Shown piece by piece: positions 8,004 through 17,007 of a stretch of 64,000 bases of DNA. The translations under genes were made by a program, and so were the position numbers. Numbering within the stretch: position 1 is the stretch's first letter; the number at the start of each line of letters is the position of its first letter. The notes under the pieces were generated by a model, which was not told the origin of the DNA, did no database searches, and saw nothing but the letters and a program-made list of their open reading frames with translations. The DNA comes from Mycobacterium sp. E2479 (lineage in GTDB: Bacteria > Actinomycetota > Actinomycetes > Mycobacteriales > Mycobacteriaceae): assembly GCF_001667925.1 (NCBI RefSeq), contig NZ_LZJR01000081.1, positions 1 through 64,000 on the forward strand. The letters run 5' to 3'.

Positions 8004-8524
8004 AGCGGCTCGAGCCCGGCCAGATGCCGCTGGGCGAGGTCGCGGTAGGCCTGCGGGTTCACCTGCACCCACATCTCGGCGCCGGTCCCGGCGACCGGGC
8101 CCTTGATCTGCGCCGGCGCGCCGACGGCCAGCATCCCGGCCGGGATCTGGGTGCCTGCCGTCACCAGTGAATGCGCGGCGACCAGGCTGCGTGCCCCGAT
8201 CACCGCACCGTCCAGGACGGTGGCGTGGTTCGCGATCAGCGCCTCCTGGCCGACGTGCACCCCGTGAATGACGCACATGTGCGCCACCGTCGCACCGGGG
8301 CCGATGTCGACCGGAATACCGGGCGGCGCGTGCAGAACCGACCCGTCCTGGACGTTGGCGCCCTCGCGCACCACGATGGGCGCGTAGTCACCGCGCAACA
8401 CGGCGTTGAACCAGACCGACGCTCCCGCCTCCACCACGACGTCGCCGATCAGAGTGGCGGTCGGGGCCACGAACGCGGTGGCATCGACCCGTGGCGCGTG
8501 GCCTTCGAACGCAAACAGCGGCAT
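8000..8524 (-). CDS. Gamma-carbonic-anhydrase-like hexapeptide-repeat protein (Rv3525c-like)
   Basis: A 174-residue left-handed beta-helix protein. Hexapeptide turns ([LIV]-G-x4) run from about residue 15 to 145, with the histidine-bearing stretches VAHMCVIHG and ANHATVLDG expected for metal binding in gamma-class carbonic anhydrases. The family also includes proteins without proven anhydrase activity. It converges on the NTF2-like gene with a 4-base overlap of the 3' ends and diverges from kshA. Confidence 0.85.
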   Translation of the reverse strand: MPLFAFEGHAPRVDATAFVAPTATLIGDVVVEAGASVWFNAVLRGDYAPIVVREGANVQDGSVLHAPPGIPVDIGPGATVAHMCVIHGVHVGQEALIANHATVLDGAVIGARSLVAAHSLVTAGTQIPAGMLAVGAPAQIKGPVAGTGAEMWVQVNPQAYRDLAQRHLAGLEPL

Positions 8525-8606
8525 CGTTTAGATATACCCCGAGTGCGCATACGTCGCGGGTAATCGCAGCCAGACGCGCCGTCGTTGCGCGCCCCCGGCG
8601 CAAAAC

Positions 8607-8620
8607 TGTAACGTGTTCTA
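8607..8620. promoter_or_regulatory. KstR operator upstream of kshA
   Basis: TGTAACGTGTTCTA fits TnnAACnnGTTnnA. It lies 30 bases before the GTG start of kshA and 83 bases from the divergent hexapeptide-repeat gene. Confidence 0.85.
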
Positions 8621-8650
8621 GTTAGAGGCCCAGCGAGTTGGAGGTGACAG

Positions 8651-9829
8651 GTGAGTACCGACACCAAGGCGGTCGGCATCCGGGAAATCGATCCCGGCGA
8701 CTTGCCGACCCGATACGCGCGCGGCTGGCACTGCCTGGGCGTGGCGAAGGACTTCCAGGACGGTAGGCCGCATGCGATTCAGGCCTTCGGCACCAAGCTG
8801 GTCGTGTTCGCCGACTCGCAGGGCGACATCAAAGTCCTCGACGGATACTGCCGCCACATGGGCGGCGACCTGTCGGAGGGCACCATCAAGGGCGACGAGA
8901 TCGCCTGCCCCTTCCACGACTGGCGCTGGGGCGGCGACGGCCGCTGCAAACTGGTCCCCTACGCCAAGCGCACGCCCAAGACGGCGCGGACACGGTCGTG
9001 GACCACCGACGTGCGTGGCGGTCTGCTGTTCGTCTGGCACGACCACGAGAACAACCCCCCGGATCCCGCGGTGCGCATTCCGGACATCCCGGAAGCGCAC
9101 AGTGACGAGTGGACCGATTGGCGGTGGAACAGCATCCTCATCGAAGGCTCCAACTGCCGCGACATCATCGACAACGTCACCGACATGGCGCACTTCTTCT
9201 ACATTCATTTCGGGTTGCCGACGTATTTCAAGAACGTTTTCGAGGGCCACGTCGCGTCACAGTTCCTGCACAACGTGGGCCGGCCCGACGTCAACGACCT
9301 CGGCACGTCTTACGGTGAGGCGCATCTGGATTCCGAGGCGTCCTACTTCGGGCCGTCGTTCATGATCAACTGGCTGCACAACAGCTACGGCGGTTACAAG
9401 GCCGAGTCGATCCTGATCAATTGCCACTACCCGGTGACCCAGAACTCGTTCGTGCTGCAGTGGGGCGTCATCGTCGAAAAGCCCAAGGGCATGGACGAAA
9501 AGATGACCGACAAGCTGTCGAAGGTATTCACCGAGGGCGTCAGCAAAGGCTTCCTGCAGGACGTCGAGATTTGGAAGCACAAGACGCGCATCGACAATCC
9601 GCTGCTAGTCGAAGAGGACGGCGCGGTCTATCAGCTGCGTCGCTGGTACCAGCAGTTCTACGTCGATGTCGCCGACATCGAGCCGGAGATGGTGGAGCGC
9701 TTCGAGATCGAGGTGGACACCACCCGAGCCAACGAGTACTGGAATGCCGAGGTCGAGAAAAACCTCAAGGCCAAGGACTCCGAGGCAGACAAACCCGTTA
9801 CCGACGACGTGCCGGCCAGTCAACACTAG
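8651..9829 (+). CDS. kshA: 3-ketosteroid 9-alpha-hydroxylase, oxygenase subunit KshA
   Basis: A 392-residue Rieske oxygenase. The [2Fe-2S] ligands are Cys67, His69, Cys86 and His89, the same numbering as M. tuberculosis KshA. The mononuclear iron site is in DNVTDMAHFFYIHFG, with the two histidines of the facial triad. With its reductase KshB (gene at 51765) it 9-alpha-hydroxylates androstadienedione or its CoA thioester, so that together with KstD ring B is opened. GTG start with a GGAGGTGACAG ribosome site. KstR operator immediately upstream. Confidence 0.95.
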   Translation: MSTDTKAVGIREIDPGDLPTRYARGWHCLGVAKDFQDGRPHAIQAFGTKLVVFADSQGDIKVLDGYCRHMGGDLSEGTIKGDEIACPFHDWRWGGDGRCKLVPYAKRTPKTARTRSWTTDVRGGLLFVWHDHENNPPDPAVRIPDIPEAHSDEWTDWRWNSILIEGSNCRDIIDNVTDMAHFFYIHFGLPTYFKNVFEGHVASQFLHNVGRPDVNDLGTSYGEAHLDSEASYFGPSFMINWLHNSYGGYKAESILINCHYPVTQNSFVLQWGVIVEKPKGMDEKMTDKLSKVFTEGVSKGFLQDVEIWKHKTRIDNPLLVEEDGAVYQLRRWYQQFYVDVADIEPEMVERFEIEVDTTRANEYWNAEVEKNLKAKDSEADKPVTDDVPASQH

Positions 9830-9833
9830 GTTC

Positions 9834-10286
9834 ATGCCCGACGATCAGCCGCCGGTGCCCGACGTCGATCAGCTTGCGCGGTCGATGTTATCGCTGCATG
9901 GCGATCATCACGACCACGACGAGCATGCGGCCCGTCCCGCCCGCAAGGGCGAATCCTGGTCGAAATCAAGGGATTTCGCTAATGATCCGCAGCGCGCCGC
10001 TGCGGTCGCCGCAGCCAGTCGTGCCGACCGTGAGCGCTACCTCAATTCGGGTCTGTTGCCGGTGGACTGCCGGTTCTGCCATGCGCGGGTCACCGTTCGC
10101 AGACTCGGTCCGGGACACACCGCGGTGCAATGGAACACCGAAGCGTGGCAGCGCTGTGCGCACTTCGCCGAGGTGCGTGAGGCCGGGGGCGACACCGCAC
10201 GCACGAGGTCGTGCCCCAAACTCGCTGACAGCATTGATCATGCGGTCGCCGAGGGCTACCTCGACGACCAGCCAGGTGAAGACTGA
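9834..10286 (+). CDS. Conserved hypothetical protein (Rv3527-like)
   Basis: A 150-residue protein beginning 4 bases after the kshA stop, so co-transcribed with it. A His/Asp-rich stretch (HGDHHDHDEH, residues about 22-31) is followed by a cysteine pattern DCRFC, RCAHF, SCPKL in the C-terminal half that could bind a metal or iron-sulfur cluster. Length and position match Rv3527, a KstR-regulon gene of unknown function. A link to KshA, for example in handling its cluster, would be speculation. Confidence 0.75.
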   Translation: MPDDQPPVPDVDQLARSMLSLHGDHHDHDEHAARPARKGESWSKSRDFANDPQRAAAVAAASRADRERYLNSGLLPVDCRFCHARVTVRRLGPGHTAVQWNTEAWQRCAHFAEVREAGGDTARTRSCPKLADSIDHAVAEGYLDDQPGED

Positions 10287-10317
10287 GCGGCGCCTTCGCA
10301 CGACTCGGTGCCGGCAT

Positions 10318-10441
10318 CCCGCGCCCGTCGGCGCTCGGCGTCCCGCGGCCGCGCCGCCGGCGTCCCGCGCCCGTCGGCGTCCCGCATCCCGCATCCCGCG
10401 CCCGTCGGCGTCCCGCATCCCGCATCCCGCGCCCGTCGGCG
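10318..10441. repeat. GC-rich tandem repeat, 31-bp period
   Basis: The core cccgcgcccgtcggcg occurs four times, starting at 10318, 10364, 10395 and 10426; the last three are spaced exactly 31 bases apart, with two catccc units between each. The array lies between the convergent ends of the Rv3527-like and sulfotransferase genes and encodes no believable protein. A variable-number tandem repeat is likely. Confidence 0.85.
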
Positions 10442-10443
10442 TG

Positions 10444-10514
10444 TTGCCCGCCTCTGAGCGACAACGTTTGCGCGCCCGAGTGATTCGTGAATTTTGTCGC
10501 TCAGAGGCGGGCAA
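10444..10514. repeat. Perfect 21-bp inverted repeat between convergent genes
   Basis: 10444-10464 (ttgcccgcctctgagcgaca plus one a) is the exact reverse complement of 10494-10514, with a 29-base loop. It sits 43 bases beyond the 3' end of the sulfotransferase gene. The arms are long for a simple terminator, and the setting recalls the inverted repeats around the two DUF559 genes, although the sequence differs. Confidence 0.85.
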
Positions 10515-10556
10515 AACGTGTGCCAGCCAATCCAGAAACTATTGTGGCGCCTGTGA

Positions 10557-11702
10557 TCAGAGGCCCGCGAAGCGCTCCTTAACGGTCTCGGTGCTAAGTC
10601 CATAGTCGGCCAATGAGTAGCTGTGCTTCGGGGCACGCTCGCCGGACTGGCTGTCAACGTGAGCCCTTTCCATTGCGGCCTTGGCCACATCGGTCAGCGT
10701 CAGGCCGAAGTGCCGGTAGATGTTCGCCACGGTGCCCATCGGGTCGGCAATCAATTCCTTGTAATCGACATCATAGAACTGCGACGGACTGTATTTGGCT
10801 CGTGCGGCGTTGAACCGCTCGAGGCCCCGCGACCAGGTTTCCATTGCGTCAGAACCGATTTGGGCACCGGTGAACGTGGTCGACCACCCTTCCGCGGTGT
10901 GCTGCGCCAGTGAGCACATCGAGGCCATGATCGTCTCGACGGGTCGATGAGTCTGGATCACCAACGCGTCGGGATAGGTCGCCATCAGTGCGTCCAAGGC
11001 GAACAGGTGGCTGGGATTCTTCAGCACCCAGCGCTTGTCGGCGTCGTTGAGCCCGATCAGCTGAAGGTTGCGGCGGTGCCGCTGATATGACGGCGTCCAG
11101 TCCTGGTCCGAGAGCCAGCGCGCGTAACTCGGCAGGTGCGCCAGCGTTTCATAGGACACCGAGTGCAGCGACTGCCGCAGGAGCTGCCAGCACTCCTCCA
11201 GCTCGTAGGCGGCCATGAAGTGCAGGCCGGTATAGCCGGGGTTCTCCCGGTGGTGCTGGGTGAACTGCGCGTCGAGTTGGCGATACAGCGGGTGCGATTC
11301 CCAGGTCTCGCGCGGCGGGCGCGGTTGCGGGAACTCGGCCAGCCACATGTGCAGACCCTGATGCGCAGGGTCGGCGCCCAGCAGCCGATGCAGCGCGGTC
11401 GTTCCGGTGCGCACCAACCCGGTGACGAAGATCGGGCGTTCGATGGCGACGTCGGCATACTGCGGGTACTGCTTCCAGGCGGACTCTGACAGCAGCCGCG
11501 CCACCAGCGCACCGCGCAGGAAGAAGCGATTCATTTTGCTGCCCAACACCGTAAGTCCGGCTTCGGTCCGGTAGGAATCCAGCAGCACTTGCAGCGCTTC
11601 GCGATAATTGTCGTCGTCTACACCAAAGTCGTCGAGGCCCGTCAGCTTGGTGGCCGATGCGTGCAGCTCGTCGACCGTCCCGATATCGGTGCGATCGGAC
11701 AT
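10557..11702 (-). CDS. Sulfotransferase-family protein (Rv3529c-like)
   Basis: A 381-residue protein of the Stf0/sulfotransferase family. The PAPS 5'-phosphosulfate loop is TGLVRTGTTALHRLLG near residue 95, and the 3'-phosphate-binding region is the IQTHRPVETIMASMCS stretch near 230. The family transfers sulfate from PAPS to hydroxyls of lipids or other acceptors; the substrate here is unknown. The start overlaps the stop of the upstream dehydrogenase gene by one base, in a three-gene unit controlled by the KstR operator at 13625. Confidence 0.85.
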   Translation of the reverse strand: MSDRTDIGTVDELHASATKLTGLDDFGVDDDNYREALQVLLDSYRTEAGLTVLGSKMNRFFLRGALVARLLSESAWKQYPQYADVAIERPIFVTGLVRTGTTALHRLLGADPAHQGLHMWLAEFPQPRPPRETWESHPLYRQLDAQFTQHHRENPGYTGLHFMAAYELEECWQLLRQSLHSVSYETLAHLPSYARWLSDQDWTPSYQRHRRNLQLIGLNDADKRWVLKNPSHLFALDALMATYPDALVIQTHRPVETIMASMCSLAQHTAEGWSTTFTGAQIGSDAMETWSRGLERFNAARAKYSPSQFYDVDYKELIADPMGTVANIYRHFGLTLTDVAKAAMERAHVDSQSGERAPKHSYSLADYGLSTETVKERFAGL

Positions 11703-12484
11703 CAGACGTGATACTCCCCGCAGTTGACGTCCAGGGTCTGCCCGGTTATGCCGCTGGACAGATCACTGGCCAAAAACAGAATGGCCGACGCCACTTCTTC
11801 CTCCGTGGGCAGGCGCTTGAGGTCGGAGTTCGCCGCGGTCGCCGCGTAGATCTCGTCGACGGTGGTGCCGTACTTGCCGGCCTGATGCTCGAAGTAGGCC
11901 TGCAAAGTATCGCCCCAGATATACCCCGGTGCAACGGAATTGACACGGATACCCTTGTCGCCGAGCTCGGTGGCCAGCGACTGGGACATGGAGAGCAGCG
12001 CGGACTTGGCCATTTTGTATGCGCCGTATTTCGGCTGCGAGTGGCGCAGCACCATCGAGTTGACGTTGACGATCGACCCGTGCGTCGCCTCCAGCGCCGG
12101 CGTGAAAGCCTGGATCAGCCGCAGGGCCCCCAGCGCGCTTAGTTCGATCGCATCCCGGATGTGCTGGAAACTGGTGGCGGCCAACGGCTTCATCGACGGC
12201 ACCCGGAATGCGTTGTTGATCAGCACGTCGACCTTGCCGTAGGTGGCCATGGTCGTCTCGACCAGGTAGGCGACCTCATCGTCATCGGTGATGTCGGTGC
12301 GCACCGCCAAGGCCTTGCGGCCGGAGTCGTTGACCCGCTTGGCAACCTCATCCAGCCGTTCCACGGTCCGGGCCGCCAGCACCAAGTCGGCACCGTTGTC
12401 GGCACATCGGTGTGCCAGCGTGGTACCGAGACCCGGACCGACGCCGCTGATGATAACTACCTTGCCATCAACCATCCCTGACAT
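11702..12484 (-). CDS. Short-chain dehydrogenase/reductase (Rv3530c-like)
   Basis: A 260-residue SDR. The Rossmann loop is SGVGPGLGTTLA near residues 13-24, and the catalytic Tyr-x3-Lys is in YGAYKMAKSALL near 155. The ATG at 12484 is chosen because it gives the same length as Rv3530c and lies 3 bases after the preceding gene. Oxidation or reduction of a sterol-derived alcohol or ketone is likely from context, but the substrate is not known. Confidence 0.85.
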   Translation of the reverse strand: MSGMVDGKVVIISGVGPGLGTTLAHRCADNGADLVLAARTVERLDEVAKRVNDSGRKALAVRTDITDDDEVAYLVETTMATYGKVDVLINNAFRVPSMKPLAATSFQHIRDAIELSALGALRLIQAFTPALEATHGSIVNVNSMVLRHSQPKYGAYKMAKSALLSMSQSLATELGDKGIRVNSVAPGYIWGDTLQAYFEHQAGKYGTTVDEIYAATAANSDLKRLPTEEEVASAILFLASDLSSGITGQTLDVNCGEYHV

Positions 12485-12486
12485 CG

Positions 12487-13614
12487 TCACCCCAGCATCC
12501 TTGCTGCAATTTGTTGTTGACGCAGCGTGATTCGCGCGCGCCATTCGTCCTCGGAAATTTTATTGTGCTCGAAGTACGGCAGCGTGGCCGGTATGGCGTC
12601 GATGTCGACCAGCTCGACGTTGGGGCCGTCGGCTTCGGTGAGCTGACGCGACACCCGCTGCCAGCGGAACTGCAGGATGCCCTTGCTATGACCAAGCGTT
12701 TCTACCCAGTTGGTCACGCCCGGGTTCTGGTCGGCGACGACGATGCGCACCTTGCCGTCCGGATCCGCCTGTGCCTGAGTGTTGTTCAGCGACGTCTGGT
12801 GGTTGATGTAGTCCAGCGAGATGTACCACAGGCTGCCCAACTGGAAGCCCAGGTACGGCGCGTCGGTAACAGGGATGGTGATCACCAGCGCCTGATCGGG
12901 CGAAAGCTCGTAGTGCCCCACCGACGAGTACTGGGTCGCAAGTCCACCGGGCGTCAGCCGGGGCGCGACCATCGTATTGACCGGGATGTTGAAGTAGAAC
13001 CACTGCGGGAACTGCAGCCAGGTCTTCACCCGGTTCACGAGTTGCTTTCCGGCTGTGGCGTAACGCTTTTGGATGGTTTCGCGGGTGAGTGGCGGCGGCG
13101 CGGTGCCCGCGGTGTCCAGCCGGGAGATGGCCAGCGTGCCGCGCTGAGCCGCCCAGTCCCCGTACACCTCGCGGATGACCAGTTGCCCGGGACTCGTCGG
13201 CCGCACCCGCCACTCGAAGCTGCCGTCGGGCGCGATCTGCAGTTCCCGATCGTCGAACGCGGCCTGGCTGACCGGGACGTTGTCGTCGGTGTACTCGCCG
13301 CCCAGCAGCTGGAAACTCAGGTCGGTGGTGGTTCCGCGCCGGCCGGTGACGACGTAATCGTGATCGGCGTGTACGCGCGTGCCGAAGTAAAGCGTGTCCG
13401 GGTTGTCCAGGCCCATCTTGGTGAACGGACCCGTGCCCGACTGCAGGAAGGGATGGTCGCGGTCATAGTCGAACGACAGGTGCATACAGCCGGCGATGCA
13501 GCCGGCCAGGTACTGCAACCCTTCGAGCAGGTCGGCTTCGGTCTCGATGTGGGGTGCCGCGGCCACCAGTTTTTCGGCCTCGGCGATGGCCTCGGTGAGG
13601 GAATCAGAGAACAC
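12487..13614 (-). CDS. DUF1214-domain protein (Rv3531c-like)
   Basis: A 375-residue protein whose C-terminal third carries the DUF1214 signature (LGFQLGSLWYISLDYINHQT, then 'VADQNPGVTNWVET.G...G.L.FRW'). The same length as Rv3531c. It has no signal peptide. DUF1214 proteins have no established activity. It is the first gene of a unit with the SDR and the sulfotransferase. The GTG start lies only 11 bases from the KstR operator, implying a very short or absent leader. Confidence 0.8.
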   Translation of the reverse strand: MFSDSLTEAIAEAEKLVAAAPHIETEADLLEGLQYLAGCIAGCMHLSFDYDRDHPFLQSGTGPFTKMGLDNPDTLYFGTRVHADHDYVVTGRRGTTTDLSFQLLGGEYTDDNVPVSQAAFDDRELQIAPDGSFEWRVRPTSPGQLVIREVYGDWAAQRGTLAISRLDTAGTAPPPLTRETIQKRYATAGKQLVNRVKTWLQFPQWFYFNIPVNTMVAPRLTPGGLATQYSSVGHYELSPDQALVITIPVTDAPYLGFQLGSLWYISLDYINHQTSLNNTQAQADPDGKVRIVVADQNPGVTNWVETLGHSKGILQFRWQRVSRQLTEADGPNVELVDIDAIPATLPYFEHNKISEDEWRARITLRQQQIAARMLG

Positions 13615-13624
13615 GCCTAGACGC

Positions 13625-13638
13625 TAGAACGTGTTCTA
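13625..13638. promoter_or_regulatory. KstR operator for the Rv3531c-Rv3530c-Rv3529c unit
   Basis: TAGAACGTGTTCTA, full match to TnnAACnnGTTnnA, 11 bases upstream of the GTG start of the DUF1214 gene. Confidence 0.85.
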
Positions 13639-13702
13639 CTTTTTCGTCAATGGCGAACATTCCCGCGTGTCGGCCACAGCGTTCAAGGACGACGCGGACT
13701 CA

Positions 13703-14008
13703 CTACGGCGGGCACGAGTGGGAAAGGTCGATCAGGTGCTGGCGTACGTCGGGATGCCGATTGAGGTAGTCGATGACGTTGCCGTTACCGCCCTCCGCCT
13801 GAGACCTTTGCTGCAATTGCTGGTGGAGGTCCGGGTGCTTCTGCAGGTACGCATCGATGGATGCACCCACGTCCTGATTGCATTGCGCGTTGGCCGTGCC
13901 GGCCAAGGGCACCGCGATCACCATGGCGGCGGTAGCGGTCATCAATCCCCCGGCGAGCAGGCCGTACAGCCCACGACGCCGAGCGCCGACTGTGTTGGAT
14001 GTGCTCAT
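13703..14008 (-). CDS. Hemophore-like secreted protein
   Basis: A 101-residue protein with a signal peptide (residues 1-41, cleavage probably after ANA), giving a small mature domain. It has two cysteines (C43, C99) that may form a disulfide, and two matching helices with HPD motifs (KHPDLHQQL, RHPDVRQHL), as in the mycobacterial hemophore-related family that includes Rv0203. Heme binding is the family expectation and not shown here. It lies between hsaF and the DUF1214 gene, where M. tuberculosis has PPE61/PPE62, so it is an accessory gene inside the sterol cluster. Confidence 0.75.
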   Translation of the reverse strand: MSTSNTVGARRRGLYGLLAGGLMTATAAMVIAVPLAGTANAQCNQDVGASIDAYLQKHPDLHQQLQQRSQAEGGNGNVIDYLNRHPDVRQHLIDLSHSCPP

Positions 14009-14059
14009 GCCAGCCAGGCTACTCGCGGCTCCTGTGCGTGCCGCGGGACAAGCCGCTGA

Positions 14060-15118
14060 TCAGTGCGCAGCCGCGGCGCCGCTCTCTTGCTCGCGCTTGA
14101 TCTCGAGCGCGATGTCGATGAGCTGGTCTTCCTGACCACCGATGAGCTTGCGCTGCCCGGCACGGTGCAGCAGCTGGTGCGCCGGCACACCGTAGCGCTC
14201 GGACTGGCGGATGGCGTGCTTGAGGAAGCTCGAGTACACCCCGGAATACCCCATGATCAGGGCGTTGCGGTCGAGCAGGCACTCGGCGGGCATGGCAGGG
14301 GCCACCACCTCTTCGGCGGCGTCGGCGATGTCGAAGAAGTCGATCCCGGTCTTCACACCGATCTTGTCGAACACCCCGATCAGCGCCTCGACGGGCGCGT
14401 TGCCGGCCCCGGCGCCGAACCGGCGGCAGGAGCCGTCGATCTGCTTGGCGCCCGCCCGGACGGCCTCGACGCTGTTGGCCACCCCGAGCCCCAGGTTCTC
14501 GTGGCCGTGAAAACCGACCTGGGCGTCGTCGCCAAGCTCGTCGACCAGCGCCGCGACCCGGTCACGCACGCCCTCGAGGACCAACGCTCCGGCCGAATCG
14601 ACCACATAGACGCACTGGCAGCCCGCGTCGGCCATGATGCGGGCCTGCGCGGCCAGTTTCTCGGGCGAGATGGTGTGGCTCATCATCAAGAACCCGACGG
14701 TCTCCAAGCCGAGTTCACGGGCCAGACCGAAGTGCTGGATCGACACGTCGGCCTCGGTGCAGTGCGTGGCGATCCGGCAGATCGAGCCGCCGTTATTCTG
14801 GGCCTCTTTGATGTCTTCCTTGGTACCGACGCCGGGCAGCATCAAGAAGGCGATCTTCGCTTCTTTGGCGGTCTCGGCGGCGAGCTTGATCAGCTCCTGT
14901 TCGGGAGTCTTGGAGAACCCGTAGTTGAAGCTCGAGCCACCCAGGCCGTCGCCATGAGTGACCTCGATGACGGGCACTCCCGCGGCGTCCAGCGCGGCCA
15001 CGATGGCGCCGACCTCGTCCTTGGTGAACTGGTGACGCTTGTGGTGGGAGCCGTCGCGCAGCGACGTATCGGTCATCCGGACGTCCCAGACCGGATTGAA
15101 GAAAATTTCAGAAGTCAT
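14060..15118 (-). CDS. hsaF: 4-hydroxy-2-oxohexanoate aldolase HsaF
   Basis: A 352-residue HMGL-like aldolase. The catalytic DTSLRDG is at residues 17-23 and the metal-binding [11 protein letters not shown] near 200. HsaF cleaves 4-hydroxy-2-oxohexanoate, derived from steroid rings A/B, to pyruvate and propanal, and passes propanal to HsaG through a channel in their complex. The ATG at 15118 is preferred over earlier in-frame starts because it matches the family N-terminus and follows the GGAGGAGT carried by the intergenic repeat. Confidence 0.92.
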   Translation of the reverse strand: MTSEIFFNPVWDVRMTDTSLRDGSHHKRHQFTKDEVGAIVAALDAAGVPVIEVTHGDGLGGSSFNYGFSKTPEQELIKLAAETAKEAKIAFLMLPGVGTKEDIKEAQNNGGSICRIATHCTEADVSIQHFGLARELGLETVGFLMMSHTISPEKLAAQARIMADAGCQCVYVVDSAGALVLEGVRDRVAALVDELGDDAQVGFHGHENLGLGVANSVEAVRAGAKQIDGSCRRFGAGAGNAPVEALIGVFDKIGVKTGIDFFDIADAAEEVVAPAMPAECLLDRNALIMGYSGVYSSFLKHAIRQSERYGVPAHQLLHRAGQRKLIGGQEDQLIDIALEIKREQESGAAAAH

Positions 15119-15160
15119 GGCGCCACTCCTCCTCATCGCTACGCTCTGCATCGTCGTCGG
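15119..15160 (-). repeat. MIRU-like intergenic repeat between hsaG and hsaF
   Basis: On the minus strand it reads gccgacgacgatgcagagcg, then tagcgatgaggaggagtggc. It closely matches the plus-strand copies at 7556 and 31779. It provides the GGAGGAG ribosome site of hsaF. Confidence 0.7.
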
Positions 15161-15169
15161 CGCGGATGC

Positions 15170-16102
15170 TCATGATTGCGCTCCTCCGGCCGTCGCGCTC
15201 AAGGATTCCTTGGCGATCTCCTCGCCGACCTTCGTGGCCGCGGCGGTCATGATGTCCAGATTTCCAGCGTAAGGCGGCAGATAGTCGCCCGCACCCTCCA
15301 CTTCGACGAACGTGGTAACCAGCGCCTGGCCACCGGAGTTGATTGACGGGTCGTCGAATTGGGGCTCGTTGAGCAGCCGGTAGCCCGGCACATAGGTCTG
15401 CACCTCGGCCACCACGTCGTGAATCGACTTGGCGATCGCGTCTCGGTCGGCGTCCTCCGGGATGGCGCAGAAGATGGTGTCGCGCATGATCATCGGCGGG
15501 TCGGCCGGGTTCAGGATGATGATCGCCTTGCCGCGCTTGGCGCCGCCGATGGTCTCTACGCCCTTGCTGGTCGTCTTGGTGAATTCGTCGATGTTGGCGC
15601 GGGTGCCGGGACCGGCCGAGACTGAGGCCACCGAGGCCACGATCTCGGCGTAGGGAACCCCACCGACATCGGCGACGGCACGCGACACGGCGTACACGAT
15701 CGGGATGGTCGCCTGCCCGCCGCAGGTGATCATGTTGACGTTCGGGGCGTCCAGGTGCTGGCGCAGGTTGGCGGGCGGGATCACGGCGGGGCCCACCGCG
15801 GCCGGTGTCAGGTCGATGGCACGGATCCCAGCGGCCTCGTACTTGGGGGCGGCGTCGCGGTGCACGTAGGCGCTGGTTGCCTCGAACACCAGGTCGGGCT
15901 TCTCCGACTGCGCCAACAGCCAGTCGACGCCTTCGTGGGTCGTCTCCAAACCCAGCTTGCGGGCCCGGGCCAGGCCCTCGCTCTCCGGGTCGATACCCAC
16001 CATCCAGCGGGGTTCCAGCCAGTCCGATCGCAGCAGCTTGTAGAGCAGGTCAGTGCTGATATTCCCCGACCCGACAATGGCCACAGACGCCTTAGTCGGC
16101 AT
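15170..16102 (-). CDS. hsaG: Acylating propanal/acetaldehyde dehydrogenase HsaG
   Basis: A 310-residue acylating aldehyde dehydrogenase. The NAD-binding loop is [12 protein letters not shown] at the N-terminus; the nucleophile cysteine is in [12 protein letters not shown] near residue 128. It converts propanal from HsaF to propionyl-CoA. The gene lies 47 bases after hsaE and 51 bases before hsaF, in one operon. Length equals the usual family length. Confidence 0.92.
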   Translation of the reverse strand: MPTKASVAIVGSGNISTDLLYKLLRSDWLEPRWMVGIDPESEGLARARKLGLETTHEGVDWLLAQSEKPDLVFEATSAYVHRDAAPKYEAAGIRAIDLTPAAVGPAVIPPANLRQHLDAPNVNMITCGGQATIPIVYAVSRAVADVGGVPYAEIVASVASVSAGPGTRANIDEFTKTTSKGVETIGGAKRGKAIIILNPADPPMIMRDTIFCAIPEDADRDAIAKSIHDVVAEVQTYVPGYRLLNEPQFDDPSINSGGQALVTTFVEVEGAGDYLPPYAGNLDIMTAAATKVGEEIAKESLSATAGGAQS

Positions 16103-16149
16103 GATGCTCCTCGAGCTTTGAGATTTAAGTTGGATGATTTAATTCGAGC

Positions 16150-16935
16150 CTATTCGAACGACAGGCGCACCGATCCGAGGCCCGCGAAATCGGCGACGAA
16201 GTCGTCGCCGGGGTGCGCGTCGATCGCCCGCGTGCACGACCCGGGCAGCACCACGTCACCCTTGCGCAACCTAACGCCGAAGCCCTCCACTTTGCGGGCC
16301 AGCCAGGCCACCGCGGTGACCGGATTACCCAGCACCGCGTCGGTACGCCCTTCGGCGACAACCTCACCATTGCAGCGCAACACGGCGTCGATCCCCTTGA
16401 CGTCGATGTCGCGCGGGGAAAGGCGCGCCTCACCCAACACGAAGCCCGCCGCCGAGGCGTTGTCGGCGATGGTGTCGCACAATGCGATCTTCCAGTCGGT
16501 GATCCGGGTGTCGATCAGCTCGATCGACGGGACCAACGCTTCGGTGGCCGCCAGCACATCGTCCTCGGTGCAGCCGGCGCCCGGCAGGTCCGCGTTCAGG
16601 ATGAAACCGACTTCGACCTCGACCCGCGGGTACAGGTAGCGGTTCGTCTTGACCGGGATGTCTTCGAAGAGCTGCATCTCGTCGAGCAGATGTCCGTAGT
16701 CGGGCTCGTCGACGCCCATCATTTGCTGGATCGCCAACGACGACAGCCCCACCTTGTGGCCCAGCACCCGCGCCCCCTCCGCGACTCTCTGGCGGATGTT
16801 GATCAACTGAATTTCATAGGCGTCGACGACGTCGATGTCCGGATAGGCGGCGGTCAGCGGGGCGATCGGTTCACCGCTCCGCTCGGCCTGCGCCAAGTCG
16901 GCAGCCAGCTCGTCGCGCGTGGCAACACTGAGCAT
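16150..16935 (-). CDS. hsaE: 2-hydroxyhexa-2,4-dienoate hydratase HsaE
   Basis: A 261-residue hydratase of the fumarylacetoacetate-hydrolase-like family (MhpD type). Conserved stretches GHKVGLSS, PRVEVEVGFIL and 'VAWLARKVEGFG' are present. It hydrates 2-hydroxyhexa-2,4-dienoate, the product released by HsaD, to 4-hydroxy-2-oxohexanoate. The start at 16935 (MLSVATRDEL) gives the same length as Rv3536c. The KstR operator shared with kstD lies 58 bases upstream. Confidence 0.92.
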   Translation of the reverse strand: MLSVATRDELAADLAQAERSGEPIAPLTAAYPDIDVVDAYEIQLINIRQRVAEGARVLGHKVGLSSLAIQQMMGVDEPDYGHLLDEMQLFEDIPVKTNRYLYPRVEVEVGFILNADLPGAGCTEDDVLAATEALVPSIELIDTRITDWKIALCDTIADNASAAGFVLGEARLSPRDIDVKGIDAVLRCNGEVVAEGRTDAVLGNPVTAVAWLARKVEGFGVRLRKGDVVLPGSCTRAIDAHPGDDFVADFAGLGSVRLSFE

Positions 16936-16992
16936 TTCTCCAAGTCTCCTTGTACGGTCGACCGGGCCAGTAGCGGCCGCCCCGGGCAATTC

Positions 16993-17006
16993 TATAACGT
17001 GTTCTA
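16993..17006. promoter_or_regulatory. KstR operator in the hsaE/kstD divergent promoter
   Basis: TATAACGTGTTCTA fits TnnAACnnGTTnnA. It ends one base before the ATG of kstD, so KstR bound here would cover the start of a leaderless kstD transcript. Confidence 0.88.
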
Positions 17007-17007
17007 C

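Noticed and set aside
10318..10441. CRISPR-like array
   Set aside because: The spacers are themselves repeats (catccc units), only three regular copies exist, and no cas gene is present.
9421..10605. 394-codon plus-strand frame spanning kshA end and the repeat region
   Set aside because: Overlaps kshA and the Rv3527-like gene in another frame and continues through the tandem repeat; low-complexity translation.
16213..17007. N-terminal extension of KstD
   Set aside because: The extra frame is antisense to hsaE; ATG 17008 gives the family length and directly follows the operator.
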